NCBI GenBank assembly: GCA_036852015.1 | Contig: JAANDG010000040.1 | Span: 1-64,000, forward strand | Direction of reading: 5' to 3' | DNA: 64,000 nt | Source: Pelodera strongyloides | Taxonomy: Eukaryota; Nematoda; Chromadorea; Rhabditida; Rhabditidae | Shown here: positions 23,370 through 35,500 of the stretch, in pieces | Position numbering within the stretch: position 1 is the first letter of the stretch | Layout of the letters: each line of letters opens with the position of its first letter | Translations under genes and position numbers: made by a program | Notes under the pieces: generated by a model | What the model saw: only the letters and a program-made list of their open reading frames with translations | Database searches by the model: none | Told to the model about the DNA's origin: nothing

Positions 23370-25217
23370 TATGTGGGTAGAAGATACGGCTTATTTTCTT
23401 CACTGATCTCGGCCCCTCTCTCATCTCATTAAGTCCTTGACATTCCAGAGCAGCATGCGACGGCAACAGACGGGATCCGGCCGGATTGGATTTGAACCTG
23501 AAAACAGTTACCACAAGGGGGTTCAAGGAATAAAATAAATTAGTTCGCAGGTTCGCATTAGGAATAAAGAACATAAATAGTTTTTTTAGCACAACCATTA
23601 GGAAGTGAGCGGTTCAGCTTGAGCAAAGCTGACATATACACACACAGCCATCCACCACCCATGTACATAGACTCGCCAAATTTAATCAACATACCGCACG
23701 GATTGTCCTGTTTGAATTGTTGGTCCAATCCACTGTCCCGTGTCCAAAACTCTGGAACGGGAACCGAACGTGCCGCGGTGCCGCCGTGCTCATTTTAGTC
23801 CGACGTCCGAACTCCTCAGCGTCATCGATGGAAGTAAACTGTAGACGGCATAGTTCCTCGGTTGCGTTGACGACGGGGTGTGCCACAAAATAAATAAATT
23901 AGGTAAATCTTTCACCAATTCAAAACAAATAATATACATTTTAGCTGTGCTACATAATCGCGCATACTATAAAAACTTAAAGAAAAAAATCAAAAATAAA
24001 TAAAACCTCGGAAACTCTTTTTTTTTATGTAATTTCATCATGTACAACTTTTTAGACATCAGTATTTTCTGCTTGATAAAGGGGAGTGTGAGCATTGTGT
24101 TTCTCCAAATTGCAACCAATATTGAATGAACTTCCGATTGAACTCAAAATGCACCGCCCATTAAGTCGATACAATACGGTGGATCGTAACACCCCAATGA
24201 CACCAGCGAGCAATCAATTTTTGAAAGACAAAATAGCTCAAAATCCCACCCAAGACACCTTCTCCGGACTTAAAATTTCCTCCCCTCATAAAAGACTAAT
24301 TTTCTCAAGTGTTTCCAGAAATCAAACTCTCCACGGACCATTTGAATTATACCAACTAAATACGCCAAATAGGTCATACGCGCATCAAGAAGTTCGTTGC
24401 TCTCACGGAGTATCGGGGGAACCTGTTCCCCCGCCGCACCAACCAAAAAACAATCTGTCCTCGCGCAGGTCCCCGGGGAGACCCGCTATCAAGTAGAGAT
24501 CAATAACTCTCTCAGAGTATTGGGGTGATCAATCAGCCCCACCGGCCCGACCTATTGATCGACTACTTTCTAACGGACATATTTGGGGTATTTGGCGGTT
24601 GGTCAACTAATCCGTGGAGGATGAAATCCCTAGAAACCCTCACAAAATTAATCTTAAACAAAAAGATGAAACAATAAGCCCGGAAAAGGTGAACTTGATG
24701 GGTATTCAAGACTATTTAGTCGCCAAAAAATGTGCGTGACTAGTGCCAAAGGAGTGTCACGAGCAACGATACCGCACCGAAAAATCTGGGCAATGCATTT
24801 AGAGTTCAAACAGAAAAACAAACAGCAATGGTACGGGTTGGTAGAAGCCCAAGCTACAACACACAATCATCAAACAGCGTGTCTGATGTCACGAAAGAAA
24901 TCATGTAGTTACTATTGCACATATCAATATATGATTTGGCGACCAACAAAATTATGCACGTTTTTATCGCGCTGAAGTATCCAAATAATATCTAACACAC
25001 CGCGGCGGCATCTTCAAAAAGCATCAGCAAAGGAAAACAGCCGTCGCAGTCAGGCTAACTAATGAATCCAAAAACAAACATGAGCAAAGAACGTACGTGG
25101 ATAACAGGAAATGGCGGACGATGGTGGTTTTGATTAGCGCCGACAGCTGCTGACGACAACATGGTCGGGCCAAATCGAACATAGAAGTTTCGGCTACTTC
25201 AGGGACGATGCCAAGTT
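23370..25217 (-). CDS. Possible exons of an unrecognised minus-strand gene
   Basis: Three segments look like exons by having one open frame between plausible splice signals. 25217-25097 starts after TTTCAG and reads ELGIVPEVAETSMFDLARPC to a GTACGT donor. A segment within 23884-23691 reads NATEELCRLQFTSIDDAEEF before GTATGT, but no acceptor is visible on its 5' side. A segment around 23497-23370 starts after TTTTCAG and reads SNPAGSRLLPSHAALECQGL then NEMREGPRSVKKISRIFYPH to GTACAC. I recognise no family and cannot show that they form one transcript. A 133-codon plus-strand frame at 24095-24496 overlaps the intervals between them and is equally unassigned. Confidence 0.25.
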
Positions 25218-26426
25218 CTGAAACAAATGCAAACATCAAAATTTAGCTTATACACAGGTAATAATGAACAGAATTAACGGAGTAAACGACCTAAAACAAC
25301 CTAAACAACAGCAGCATCAGTAACGAAATGAAAAGTACAACAAACAACATAAGAACGAACAACATACGTCATCGCATTCATTATTGTTCGAGAAGAAAGT
25401 TCGAAAGAGCGAAATTTGCATATTCGCAACCGCCCGTCGTGGAGTACCGTATATACACGCATACCGTATACGATTGTCGCGCGTTATAGAACGCACCAGT
25501 GTACACTATGCTGCAAATGTCAGATATTTATTGTTAGCAGAATGTATTTCACAAAATTTCTCGCAATAAAACTTAATTACGACTTCCTTTAGTTCCTCTA
25601 ACAGGAAAACATTTTATTGAGTCTATCGTTTTGGCTGAATTTTAACGAAACAAACTAGAGATCGACTTGTTTTCCCAAGTAAGTCTGTATATTGAATAAA
25701 AATTCGTCTACTTTTGCATAAGCATTTAGCAGTACCAACTCGTGACGGAGCTCTATGGATGTACTTCTAATGAATTACTAAAGACAAGGCCCAAATTCAT
25801 TGAACGCTTTATTACAAAATAAAATAAAATTTTCGCTCGCATGGCCACATAGCCACGAATAAATCAATAAATATGGTGTGTTGCTTTGTTGCTAAAAGAA
25901 TCAAATTATTTTTTAAATCAGTATTTGAATAATTTCACGAGAAGCGATTGATCTGGCCTTATTACAGAAAACTGCACCGGATAAGGACTACTAAAAACGA
26001 TGGGATCCCGCTCAGAAGACGTAATACAGAGCAATAAAACAGAGAAATAATAGTTTACATGTCGACCTCATCAAGATATGCACAACCAATTACATAAAAA
26101 TATAGTCGAGTAAGCATCTACTAGATTACTATGATCTATTTTGATAATGTGGATACACGAGAAAATAAACAACAATTCCTTCGCGTGAATTATTTAGCTT
26201 TAATCAAAGGTAGAAATACCTAGTGATTCAACTATGTTCAACGATAACATATACAAGAAATATACCATAGCGGTTGTTACAGAGGTAAGTGGCGTGCACG
26301 CGACGATACACATGCACATAATACAACGCCCGAACATAGGTTATAAATACCCACCATATCATATTACCAATTAGGCATACTAATTAGCTAATTAGTACTG
26401 ATAATATAATTGGCTAACTAGCATAA
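25218..26426. other. Intergenic, nothing recognised
   Basis: AT-rich region downstream of NAXE. The polyadenylation site of NAXE should lie here (26426 leftwards); AT-richness leaves several candidate signals and none stands out. Confidence 0.4.
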
Positions 26427-29400
26427 TTAGCTGTATTTAAGAATCTGTCCGCTTCCATAATATTCAGGCAGAATGATATTATGTTCCTTTGCCAGGGCTT
26501 TCGGTACAAAACGACCTCCGATGTAGTGGGTACCCTGAAATGGGAGATAATTAAGGTAAACTTACATAACTTTACTTATATTGTCAACTGGTCATGACTT
26601 GTGAAATTGGCATAAAGCTGTATTAGCCTAAAGCTGTATTAGCCGTTTATAAATGAGATTTTTGCAAAAATATAGACACCAAAAGTTGTTTACCAGCCAT
26701 ATAAAACGACCTTTGGGGTGTAAAATTCCGACCCTCGGCACAACAGCGAAATATATTGACTTTTTCGTCAGTTTCCAGTTTTTGCCGCAGTTCGGTGCTG
26801 GTTTTTATTCGATTAAAGAGAAATAGACTCTGGAGTACTATGGAACTTGCAGCTATAATTTACAAAACCGATCCCTCCTGGCCCTAGCCCGAAGTCGTCG
26901 AGCAATTTGTCATCTGGAACTCGTCGCCTATTGCTCAGGACCTCTGCGGAACATGTCATAAGCAAACCTTGAAATTGTACTTTGAACTCCCTTGAATAAA
27001 GGTGCACGCTCTTGAAGCGTAAAACAAAGTAAATTAAAACCACATACATTGAAGAATTTCATGCATAGCTTTGGAGCTGTAAGAGATACGACAATTTCAG
27101 GAGAGAAGAAAGTTCCACATGCAGGAGGTCCATTCTCTACATCCCAGCCTAAAATTATATAAGTAAAAATTAAAGTGTTATGATACGTGGTTTGTGAATA
27201 TACACACCTTGTTCCATTTTGTGCTGTAAAGGCAGCAAAGGCACCGTGAGTCCAAGGACTATGTGTGTTGCAAGAAAACACTGTGATGGAATTTTTCGCT
27301 GAAAAATATCTTGCCACGGTGTTTTCCAGAAAACACTGTGACAAGATAAGAAGATATGACATCCAACCTATTTTGATACAGTAGTAATCAATAACCTGAT
27401 GGGATATCAACTGAGAGGATGGGCTTGGCAGAATCGTTGACTTTTGCAATCATTTCCAAGAAAGGCTCACGAATAGGAGGCCTGTAAATAACATTAATAA
27501 TAGAAAAGAATGAAATGCAAAGCGGTGTAACGGCCGGTTTTTTAAAGCGCGTGTTTGACAACTGCATTCATAATGAATATATGCTAAGTGGGTAGAAATA
27601 GGGGTCAATTTTTATTCTAATTATATTCATTTGCATACAACATATGGAAATGACGCCATTCCGACAGTTTTCAAAACCCAGTTGTTATACCGCTTTAATA
27701 AGTCTAGGGCATAAAGTGGTGCGTAAAACACGTGCCAGTCAGGCAGTTCAGGCTTATTTTTGAACAAGATCTAAATCAATCTTGCCAAACTTTCAAAATA
27801 CAAAACGTAACGTACTTAAATGAAAATCCGAATAGCGCATCAACAACAAGGTCAAATGGTTTGAGATCCTCAGGAAGCGACTTCAGAATAGGAATATCCA
27901 TTCCTTCACATTGTTGGACTAAGGCCTTCATTAGGTCATTTCGAGACTCCTTAGGGTAGACGATAGAGGGAACGTAACCCTGAATGATAATTAAAGCGAT
28001 ATAACTGTTGGTTTTTCAAGTGTCTGTTGGACATATGCATTCCTGTACGCTGTATGCAAAGGGTATTAGAATAAAACAAATCGAGCTCGCTTAGCATAGA
28101 CAGTAATGCATTGGTCCGTCATATGTTTGAAAAACCAGATGTGATAAAGTTATAACGCATTAGCACACATAGTTCAAAATAACATTCGATGAAAATTATG
28201 ATGCAGTAGTCTTGAGTGAAATCGTCAGGAACAACAAAATACTCACGCACTCACACTCATGAGGACGAAAATGATTATTTATTTAAAGCGGTTTAACAGG
28301 TGGTCCGCAAACAAATTCTGGACAACTGAATTGCACCACCATGTATTATATGCATGTTTATTTGCTCATCTGTGATAAGTGCTAATAGAAAAGTAATGCC
28401 ACACAATATATGGGAATGCAGTAAAGCATTTGTTTCACTCAAAAATCACGTGTCATATCGCTTTGAAAACGAGAGAACTCACGAACAACTGAAGATGTCG
28501 TGCACATACAAAACCGTCACCGCCGTTGTTTCCAGGACCACATAGGACAAGAACGTTACAACCGACTGAAGGGTTAAATAAATGAATAAACTGACGTAGA
28601 AACGTTTAGAAATACGAGAGAACAGATCTTATGACTTAACCTTACGATGCCGTAACAAAAAGGTACCGTACTAACTACTAACTAAACTAGTAACTTACTG
28701 TAGAAGAAGGTAGTCATTAACAAATTGTACTGAGTACTGTACTGTCTAGTGTATACTTTGGTAACTCTAGCCACGCCCACGATTGTACCAATGGTACTGT
28801 AGTGAGAGAACAATTCAAAAGATATTGAAGTACCTTTTTGAGGATAAAAGTCGTGCAATGCCTTAGCACACGAAAGGCCAGCCAACTCCATGAGCTGTTC
28901 AACTTTGAACCCATATTTGGAAAATAAATCTTCGTCGATTTTAGCAGCTTGAGCTTGCCTAAAATTTTAGATATATTAGGTGTTAGACAGTTAGACTCAT
29001 AAGTTCACTCAGTTCAAACCTGGAAAAATCCACAACCCTGAAGTCACCTTACAATTAACAATCTGACAAATTATCATGATCCACACCATACTTTGGAATA
29101 ATTAAAAAGTGCTGTACATTAGATAATTAGGAATCAGCGTCTAAATTAGATATTGGAGATGACATAACAGTGTTTATATCTTATTATATAAAAGAGTAAC
29201 TGTAGCCTAATTTGCATACAGATGTGCGTTACGGAAATGCAAATTTCCCGCGTGTTCGGGAATAAAAAGAGTGTGCAGCTCGAATATCGAACTATGCATA
29301 TGCAATTGTTTCCTTTTATGTGAATTTCTTATGATACGTTTGAAACTTTGTATATAAGTATGTCCATGCTAAACAAATCATATTTCCATGTAAGTCGCCT

Positions 29401-30103
29401 CAGGCGGCGTGAGCCGACTGGTTAATATATAAAGAGGCAATTTATTCTTGTGCTCGCCATGGTTACACTGATGAAAATTCGCGTGCAAGCGGCAACCTTA
29501 CGGCGCGTGCAAAGTGCATTTGACAACGTGGTGGCGTGCAAAAGTTCACGCGGAACGGGAATGGCGTGCAACTTGCCCTACGTTATCACGCCGCTTGTAT
29601 GTCAAAAGCCCGAGGCGAAATGGCGTGAGTTCGGCGTGCAAGCGGCAACTTTATGGAGTGCAAGAGGCAACTTTATGGCGTGCAAGCGGCAACTTTATGG
29701 CGCAAGCGGCAACCTTACTTCTTCAAGGCGCGCAAGCGGCAGCGTTGCGGCGGGCAACTTGCACGCCAGAATCCAACCGCGTGCCACTTTTTCCACACGG
29801 CATGCACGCCATAACGTTGCCGCTTGCACGCCAAGTCTCGATGGGCACACTGCTCGGGTCCGATTTTCGAAACGTCCAAAGCCGTTGCAAAATAATTGTA
29901 ATTAAACGGTTTGAAGAAATTTAAAAGGATTGAAGAAATAAATTTACACACCATTTTAGTGCCGCATCTGGAACTCAATATAGTTTTCATCTCTTTGGAA
30001 CACTAGGTTAATTTTAATGAGAATTTTACAGCACAGTTTCAACACTTAATCGTAAAGCTTACCCTAGAAAGGTGAGATTCGGTTGTGCGACGAGCTGTGC
30101 CAT
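26427..30103 (-). CDS. NAXE: NAD(P)H-hydrate epimerase (NAXE), seven exons, complete
   Basis: Epimerises damaged R-NAD(P)HX to the S form for the partner dehydratase. Exons: 30103-30063, 28958-28834, 28565-28483, 27979-27816, 27481-27396, 27148-27048, 26534-26427 (stop). Total 708 nt, 235 residues, all phases consistent. Family signatures in order: [20 protein letters not shown] (about 33-52), the nucleotide-site glycine motif [20 protein letters not shown] (about 59-78), [15 protein letters not shown] (about 125-139), [15 protein letters not shown] (about 157-171), VVSLTAPK (about 182-189) and the C-terminal [12 protein letters not shown] (about 203-214). The start [20 protein letters not shown] is short: the targeting peptide of vertebrate NAXE is absent, so a cytosolic product is likely unless another first exon exists. 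Intron 5 has a weak GTTATT donor. Introns carry MITEs and a satellite-like unit. Confidence 0.93.
27267..27347 (-). repeat. Lone relative of the double-palindrome satellite unit
   Basis: Lies in NAXE intron 5. It reads GGAATTTTTCGCTGAAAAAT, then ATCTTGCCAC, then GGTGTTTTCCAGAAAACACT followed by GTGACAAG: the same order of palindrome, CTTGCCAC linker and palindrome as the satellite unit at 14640-16790, but with a different sequence in each palindrome. A further AGAAAACACTGTGA lies just before it. Confidence 0.65.
27519..27698. mobile_element. TTAAAGCG-type MITE in NAXE intron 4
   Basis: Left end AAAGCGGTGTAACGGCCGGT, right end AAAACCCAGTTGTTATACCG then CTTTAA. An internal TTGACAACTGCATTC matches the conserved inner box GGACAACTGNATTCT of the other copies. 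Confidence 0.65.
27991..28156. mobile_element. TTAAAGCG-type MITE abutting NAXE exon 4
   Basis: Left end TTAAAGCGATATAACTGTTG then GTTTTTCAA, right end TTGAAAAACCAGATGTGATA. The left end begins 10 bp from the splice acceptor of exon 4 (27980-27981), so the sequence read as branch point and pyrimidine tract comes from the element. Confidence 0.65.
28283..28471. mobile_element. TTAAAGCG-type MITE abutting NAXE exon 3 donor
   Basis: Left end TTAAAGCGGTTTAACAGGTG, right end CACGTGTCATATCGCTTTGA. The inner box TGGACAACTGAATTG is at about 28319. The right end lies about 11 bp from the exon 3 donor (28482). Confidence 0.65.
29179..29421 (+). mobile_element. Candidate short non-autonomous Helitron
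   Basis: Preceded by A and starting TCTTATTATATAAAAGAG, ending in the hairpin CGGCGTGAGCCG followed by ACTGG and a T. That is the 5'-TC ... hairpin-CTRR-3' structure with A/T insertion expected for Helitrons. No protein is encoded. It sits in NAXE intron 1. The alternative is a chance pairing of two separate repeat fragments; the shared terminal motif at three other sites makes a mobile origin likely. Confidence 0.4.
29470..29840. repeat. GCGTGCAAGCGGCAAC repeats, direct and inverted
   Basis: The motif GGCGTGCAAGCGGCAACTTT recurs about every 22 bp at 29634-29720 and also near 29480 and 29730. Its complement GTTGCCGCTTGCACGCC appears near 29816, and GCGTGCAACTTGCC near 29567. Lies in NAXE intron 1. 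Long overlapping open frames here are produced by the repeat. Confidence 0.75.
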
Positions 30104-30930
30104 TTTCCGCGATTGTTGTGCTGCAATACGGCTGGCTGGCTTGATAAGACATAAGTTGATAGTGTTTACTAGTCGGAAAGACCGGTTCATCCAGCCCTTT
30201 TTTATATAGAATTACAAAAATAATAGGTAACTAGGGATGTTTGTGTGTACAAGAGTTGACGAGTATGCACGGAAGATCGATAGAGTGGTTTTATAGAAAA
30301 GCCCAAAGATACTTGTACTGACATATATGTTGTTTACGCCTCTTTCCCCGTCGATTCACGAGACAATGCCGTAAGATGAACACATGTTTACTATTGACGG
30401 TGCATAATTTGAAATTCCCGCGGTTCTTTGCGGGACGGCATGCAATTTGGTTTTGTTTGTAGCCTTTCGAAAATTTGTTTTTCATTTTTTCGTTCGAAAT
30501 TTTTGCTTATCGTTTTGCTTTGTAATGTTTTAGTTATTGATATTAAGTTTCCTTGGCGAACAAGGTGCAAAGTCAGCCACCGGGGGAGTGGCCATTAATT
30601 AGTTCCGTATCTAAAACACCACTTTGAAAGTTGAATTCGCTTGGAATTATGTTTTTGTAGCTGCTGCAGCCAGTTCCCTCCTAAATAATTAGGTAAACAT
30701 GGTCATTGTACTGAATAGCTCTATACCATAATTACTATTTTGAAGCTTGGATTCACAATGTATATGATTGAAATGCGGAATACGGCCCTGTCAAATATTT
30801 TTAAAGCTGATTGCCTTTCGCATTCTTCCATTAATCCATTTACTAAAGCGTGAAGATGTGTCAGTTAATCTCCAATAATTGCTAAACTCTCTAACAAATT
30901 AACGACGCGCATTTTTTTACAGCAATATGG
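30104..30930. other. 5' flank of NAXE, no gene seen
   Basis: Should contain the NAXE promoter and 5' UTR on the minus strand. No TATA box at a convincing position; nothing else recognised. Confidence 0.4.
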
Positions 30931-31085
30931 CTGCCAGGTCAAATGGTCTGATGTTCTCAGGAATAGGAAGTGATTCAGAACAGGCATATCCATCCGCAAC
31001 TTTTGTATGCGGATTCAAAAGTTGCCATTGCTCCATCATATCTTTATAATTTCCGATCAAAGGTCGTGTGTACATTGTGTTCACT
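30930..31085 (-). pseudogene. Decayed copy of NAXE exon 4
   Basis: The plus strand AGGTCAAATGGTCTGATGTT then CTCAGGAA...TTCAGAACAGGCATATCCAT closely follows AGGTCAAATGGTTTGAGATC then CTCAGGAA...TTCAGAATAGGAATATCCAT of exon 4 at 27848-27905. On the minus strand it reads ESLPIPENIRPFDLAA where NAXE has [15 protein letters not shown] one-codon insertion and the loss of the VDALFGFSF end and of the following donor mark it as broken. No other NAXE exon copy is seen beside it. Confidence 0.7.
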
Positions 31086-34000
31086 GCGTCTTGATTTGAC
31101 CTCCTCGCAGCCAAACTCATTTATCTTATTCGCTTCGCTCCTGATTCTTTTGTTGACTTGTGGACTTTGCACCCCCTTTTTAACGTTTTCCCCAACGTTT
31201 ATTAATTTTTCTATTAAAAATTTTTAAATTCTTTGTTCACAATTCACACATATAATCAATACCAATCACATATATTCACCCTTAGTTATTCACATGTACC
31301 TCCATTCCATTGTTGCACATAGTTTTTGTCGCTTGTTATATGCGCTTTGTTCTCATTGTTATTTTTTTTGTCGTTGTTGTTATATTTTTGTTGTCGTTTT
31401 TTTGTTGTCTTCCGCTTTACTTCGGTGTACACTGAATAAAGTATTCATATAATTGATATAATCAATACCAATAAATCGAAGTTTTTGAAATTAGCTTTGA
31501 ATTCTTGAACACTATCGCTTTGCTAGCTAGCAATGCCCTAATACACAATATTCCTTTTCTATATCTGTTTCTTTCTATTTGGCAGTGGTTGGTTTTGTTG
31601 TTCTTTCTATTTCTCGTTGCATGTTTGGAAATGTGGTGAATTGCATATCAACAATCTTTCTGAAATCACGAAAATATTGTAAAATCATCATACCCTGGAT
31701 TTATCAGAATTAGAGTGAGTGAGAGCTTGAGAAAAGGGAAAGGCGAAAGGATTATACGATTAGCTATCACGCATTTCCATAATAGAAGTGCGTACTTGGA
31801 ATCCTGTGACGCTTTTTATTACTCATCATATCATTTAATTCTGAACAGAACACACGCAAACCTCTTCTTGTTTCCCCTTTAAGGATTTTCCTATTCCCTC
31901 CTTTTAGTTATCATTCAGTCAGAATTCAGAATAAGATTGGAACATAATGCTCAGCTTTTACCCTGTGATCATAATACGCACAGATGTTTTGCTGCCTGAA
32001 TTATTGATCATGGGAGACCTTGTCTGTCTTTTCACTTGGTTTTACAATAGTTGCTTGACTTCATTTCCACCATTGGATTTCCCTATTTTACCACAAAATT
32101 CCAAATAGGGTTGTGCGTGTTTGCGTGTTTTTTTTTCGAACTGAGGCGCGTGATAGGTCTTGGGGGCCCTCTCCTCCTACCCACTACTCTGTTGCTTCTC
32201 TCTCTGTGTCTCACGTCTCACTTGAGCACAAGCCCTCATTGATTTACGCTTTTTGGACATTTCTTATTTTCGATGGGCATGGTCATTTAACAAAATATTT
32301 TCCTTTCCATGTGTACTATGTATATATTTTTTTCTCGACCCCTCGTCGCCTCGACCCCTATTTCATACCGCGTATTATGGGTATGAAGACTGCTGACCGT
32401 GTTTTATTGCACAATTCTGAGAATTATAAATATATTGCGATTTCGAGTTTTCCTCTTCGCGTTCGGTACCTTAGCCTAGTCGCCTAGTGTGATAATTCAT
32501 GATTTTTGTTATTTGTTTGTTTGTGGTTGGATTTTGGAGAGCTTCTTGTTATCGATTTTCTTCTCACGCGTACTCCTAATGTAATCCCTTGTTTGGAGAG
32601 GGAATTTATCACTTTCCTTGATTGCATTTCGAAGGAGTGTTTGATTTTGATTGAATCGATTAGCTGCCTGCTTCTCGTGTCACGCCTTTTCAAATTGTTG
32701 TTTTTCGGCAATAGTCGTGAGGTTTTTTCGCCGGAAAGTGAAGTTTAACGAGTGTTTTGCTTCACATCTTGGCAACACTACACTGGCGCCAGTAAAGTAC
32801 TGTGATTCAATTTCCTTCTGTCAGCAGGGGTTGTGAACACCTGAACACTGAGAATACGGAATGCTGTCTTCTGCTTCTCGGTTCTCTTGGAAGACTTTGG
32901 CACTCTCTGCTTGTGTTTATTATTGTCATCGGCAATTTTTGTTCGTCATGTCATGACTTCTGAACGCCGTCTCGTCTTGTTTTGTCCTCAGTTTTCATCA
33001 AGTCACGGCAGGCGATTGTTCATTTGTGCTGTCTCTTCTCAGTCGTCTCGGTCTCAATGTCGGTCCGCTCTTCTGCGTTCTTGGTTTCCTTCCCGCCACT
33101 AGGAAGGCCGCTGAGATGCTCGGGTGCAACGTATCGATCGCCCGTCGTTTGTGATGCCCTCGGTCTCTCTTTCTGGCGTTCGCTCTCGGTATGTCTGTGT
33201 GTGTCGCCTAACCGCATACACCCGACGACCACAGAGCGCCGGCCAGCGGACTTGTAGATCTGTTGGTGAATGAGAGTCGGCTAGAGGCTGTGGTTGACCA
33301 TCGTAGACTCATAGACTGAGAGAAAGCTCGGCGTTAGTCAGCAGAGGGAGGGAGAGTAGGTAGGGATGAACCCTTCATTTCTCTCTCCCTCCCAATCATC
33401 CGATCGCTCTCTTTTTGTGTCACACTCTTTATACTCGTTCCGTTGATGATACTTGCCTCTTTTTGAGCAAATTGATTGTTCCTCGTATTTTTGGTGCTTT
33501 CGTTTCGGATTCGTTGGATTGGAGTGGCTTCGGTACTTTAATTTTTGTCGAGATCTGTGGCATCATACGGATCACCGTGTTATTTATTCGATAAAAAGTA
33601 TCAAACCAACATTACTTCCGAATTATCGTTTGGTTAATCGCGTTGGCTTTGTCGTTCGTCAGAAACGTCCGGTTTTCAGTGATGTTTGTCGGTGAACACT
33701 TTTGATCCGATGTATGTTCATGACGGCACACGTGATATCATTCATTATTGAATCGAAATCCAGTTTTCTTTCTCGGCGTCTTTCTTTCCTTCCGGTCGGT
33801 AAAAAATGCTCGCGTTCACTACATATTCCTCCCTGCGATTATCGATTTTAAAGTATCGATCGAAAAAAGCACAGTCGTGTGATATTGATTTTTGAAGGGT
33901 TTAAACCATAACCAGGACGTAAATCTCGTCGGGAAATCTTGAGTGATTTTTTTTACATTTTCGATTATCCCGATTCCAATTTTTCCTACATTGCGCATGC

Positions 34001-35500
34001 TCATTTTTTGTTTTGGGTTATTGCATCAACCAACGTCTTTCGTCATTCATTCTTTTTATCCTTATGTTACGCGCATTGCAGCCTATTTTTTCTCAATTAA
34101 AAAATGACGTCGCGTGATAGTTCCACTTATTCATTAAAATACCACCACGCGACCACCTCAAATTTTCGTTATAGTAATGCACTAATTACGCGGGATTAGC
34201 AAATACGTTTTTCTTCTCTTGACTGGTTTTTCGTTTCTAATTTCTAATGTTGATGTTGTTGTTCTCATGTTTGTCGACCGATTACCACGGTTTATCGATC
34301 GCACTTTTTCTAAAATGTTCATGTCGTCGCGTAGTTTCCAGTATTTATTTGACATTGACCATTTGACGTCACAAAAGGCTTAGTTGTACAGTTTTTATCT
34401 CTGCTTATCACTGTTTCGGCCGTTTTTCTCATTCTTTTTTCCTCTCGCGGCGGGGATTGAAAAATTGAAACTGTTGAATGATACTGTTCCTTTCCCAGAA
34501 ACTTTCACCCCCTCTGATTAAATATCGATTTTTGATTGCAATTTTTGATTTGTTATTCCTTGGATATCTGGTTCTCGGTATTCGGTATTGTGGTGCATAA
34601 CTGGTTGCATTAGTATTATGAATATTGTGATACTTACGCATAGAGTATCGATTTTCGTCACACAATGAGAAAATATATGTTGAGTAAGTGACCTATATTG
34701 TACAGGTGTTTGGAACAGTTGGATACCTTGCCTGTTACTTTCCTAAACAAATTAAACCGAAATAAATAGGTGTTGTTGTTCCTACTACCTGGTGACACGA
34801 CTACGTTCAACACGGGTCTAATACCTTTGAGAACTATTTTCATTGTACCGTGAACTGAACTGAGATTGCACTTCTGGTATTATAATTGCACTTTTAGTTT
34901 TCAGAGTTTCCTATGGTTCCATGTTATTTAGTAGCCTCATGTATCGACTGATTTCATTTTTCTTTTTATTTCTGTCCGCAGAGCCCCCCCCCATCTCTGC
35001 TTACTCTGCTAAGTATATTGGTTTAATTATTTTTAATTAATTAAATTTTGTGGAAAATTGATATATTGATCTAAGCGTGGAGCTCAGCATCTGATTATTG
35101 GATAGGATTTTTAGAATTATGTTCTTGCGGGTTATGCTGAAACATATTTTGTTTTCTATCGACGTTGTAACGCTTGTTAATTTTTGTTCGGAAGTGTAGA
35201 TTCATTGCGTGTTTTGTTCTTGTTATCCTATCAGTTACCTGCCGAGCCGAGTAGTACGTTGTTCACCTTGCTTCTATTTTGCTTTTAATCGGTTGTGTAT
35301 CTCCTATCTATCATATATCTAAACAATACTACGTAAGTTCTACCAGTTAAGATAGGGTTAACCTGTCTAAAGAGGTGTTGATGAAACATTGTAGTTTGGA
35401 ATCAAAGGGCACATTCCCTGCGTCAGTATTCTAGTTTATTTATCCTTTCTATATATGCAACCTATATTGTTCGTTATGTTAATAATATTATTAATACCAC
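31086..35500. other. Intergenic region upstream of GSK3
   Basis: Low-complexity T-rich stretches with frequent short frames, none with family similarity. The segment 32990-33450 is richer in CG dinucleotides and pyrimidine tracts and could hold the GSK3 promoter and first untranslated exon; this is a guess from composition and position only. Confidence 0.3.

Noticed and set aside
26813..27449. 173-codon minus-strand open frame as a single-exon gene
   Set aside because: It is NAXE exon 6 plus intron sequence on both sides that happens to stay open; splice sites and family alignment define the true exon as 27148-27048.
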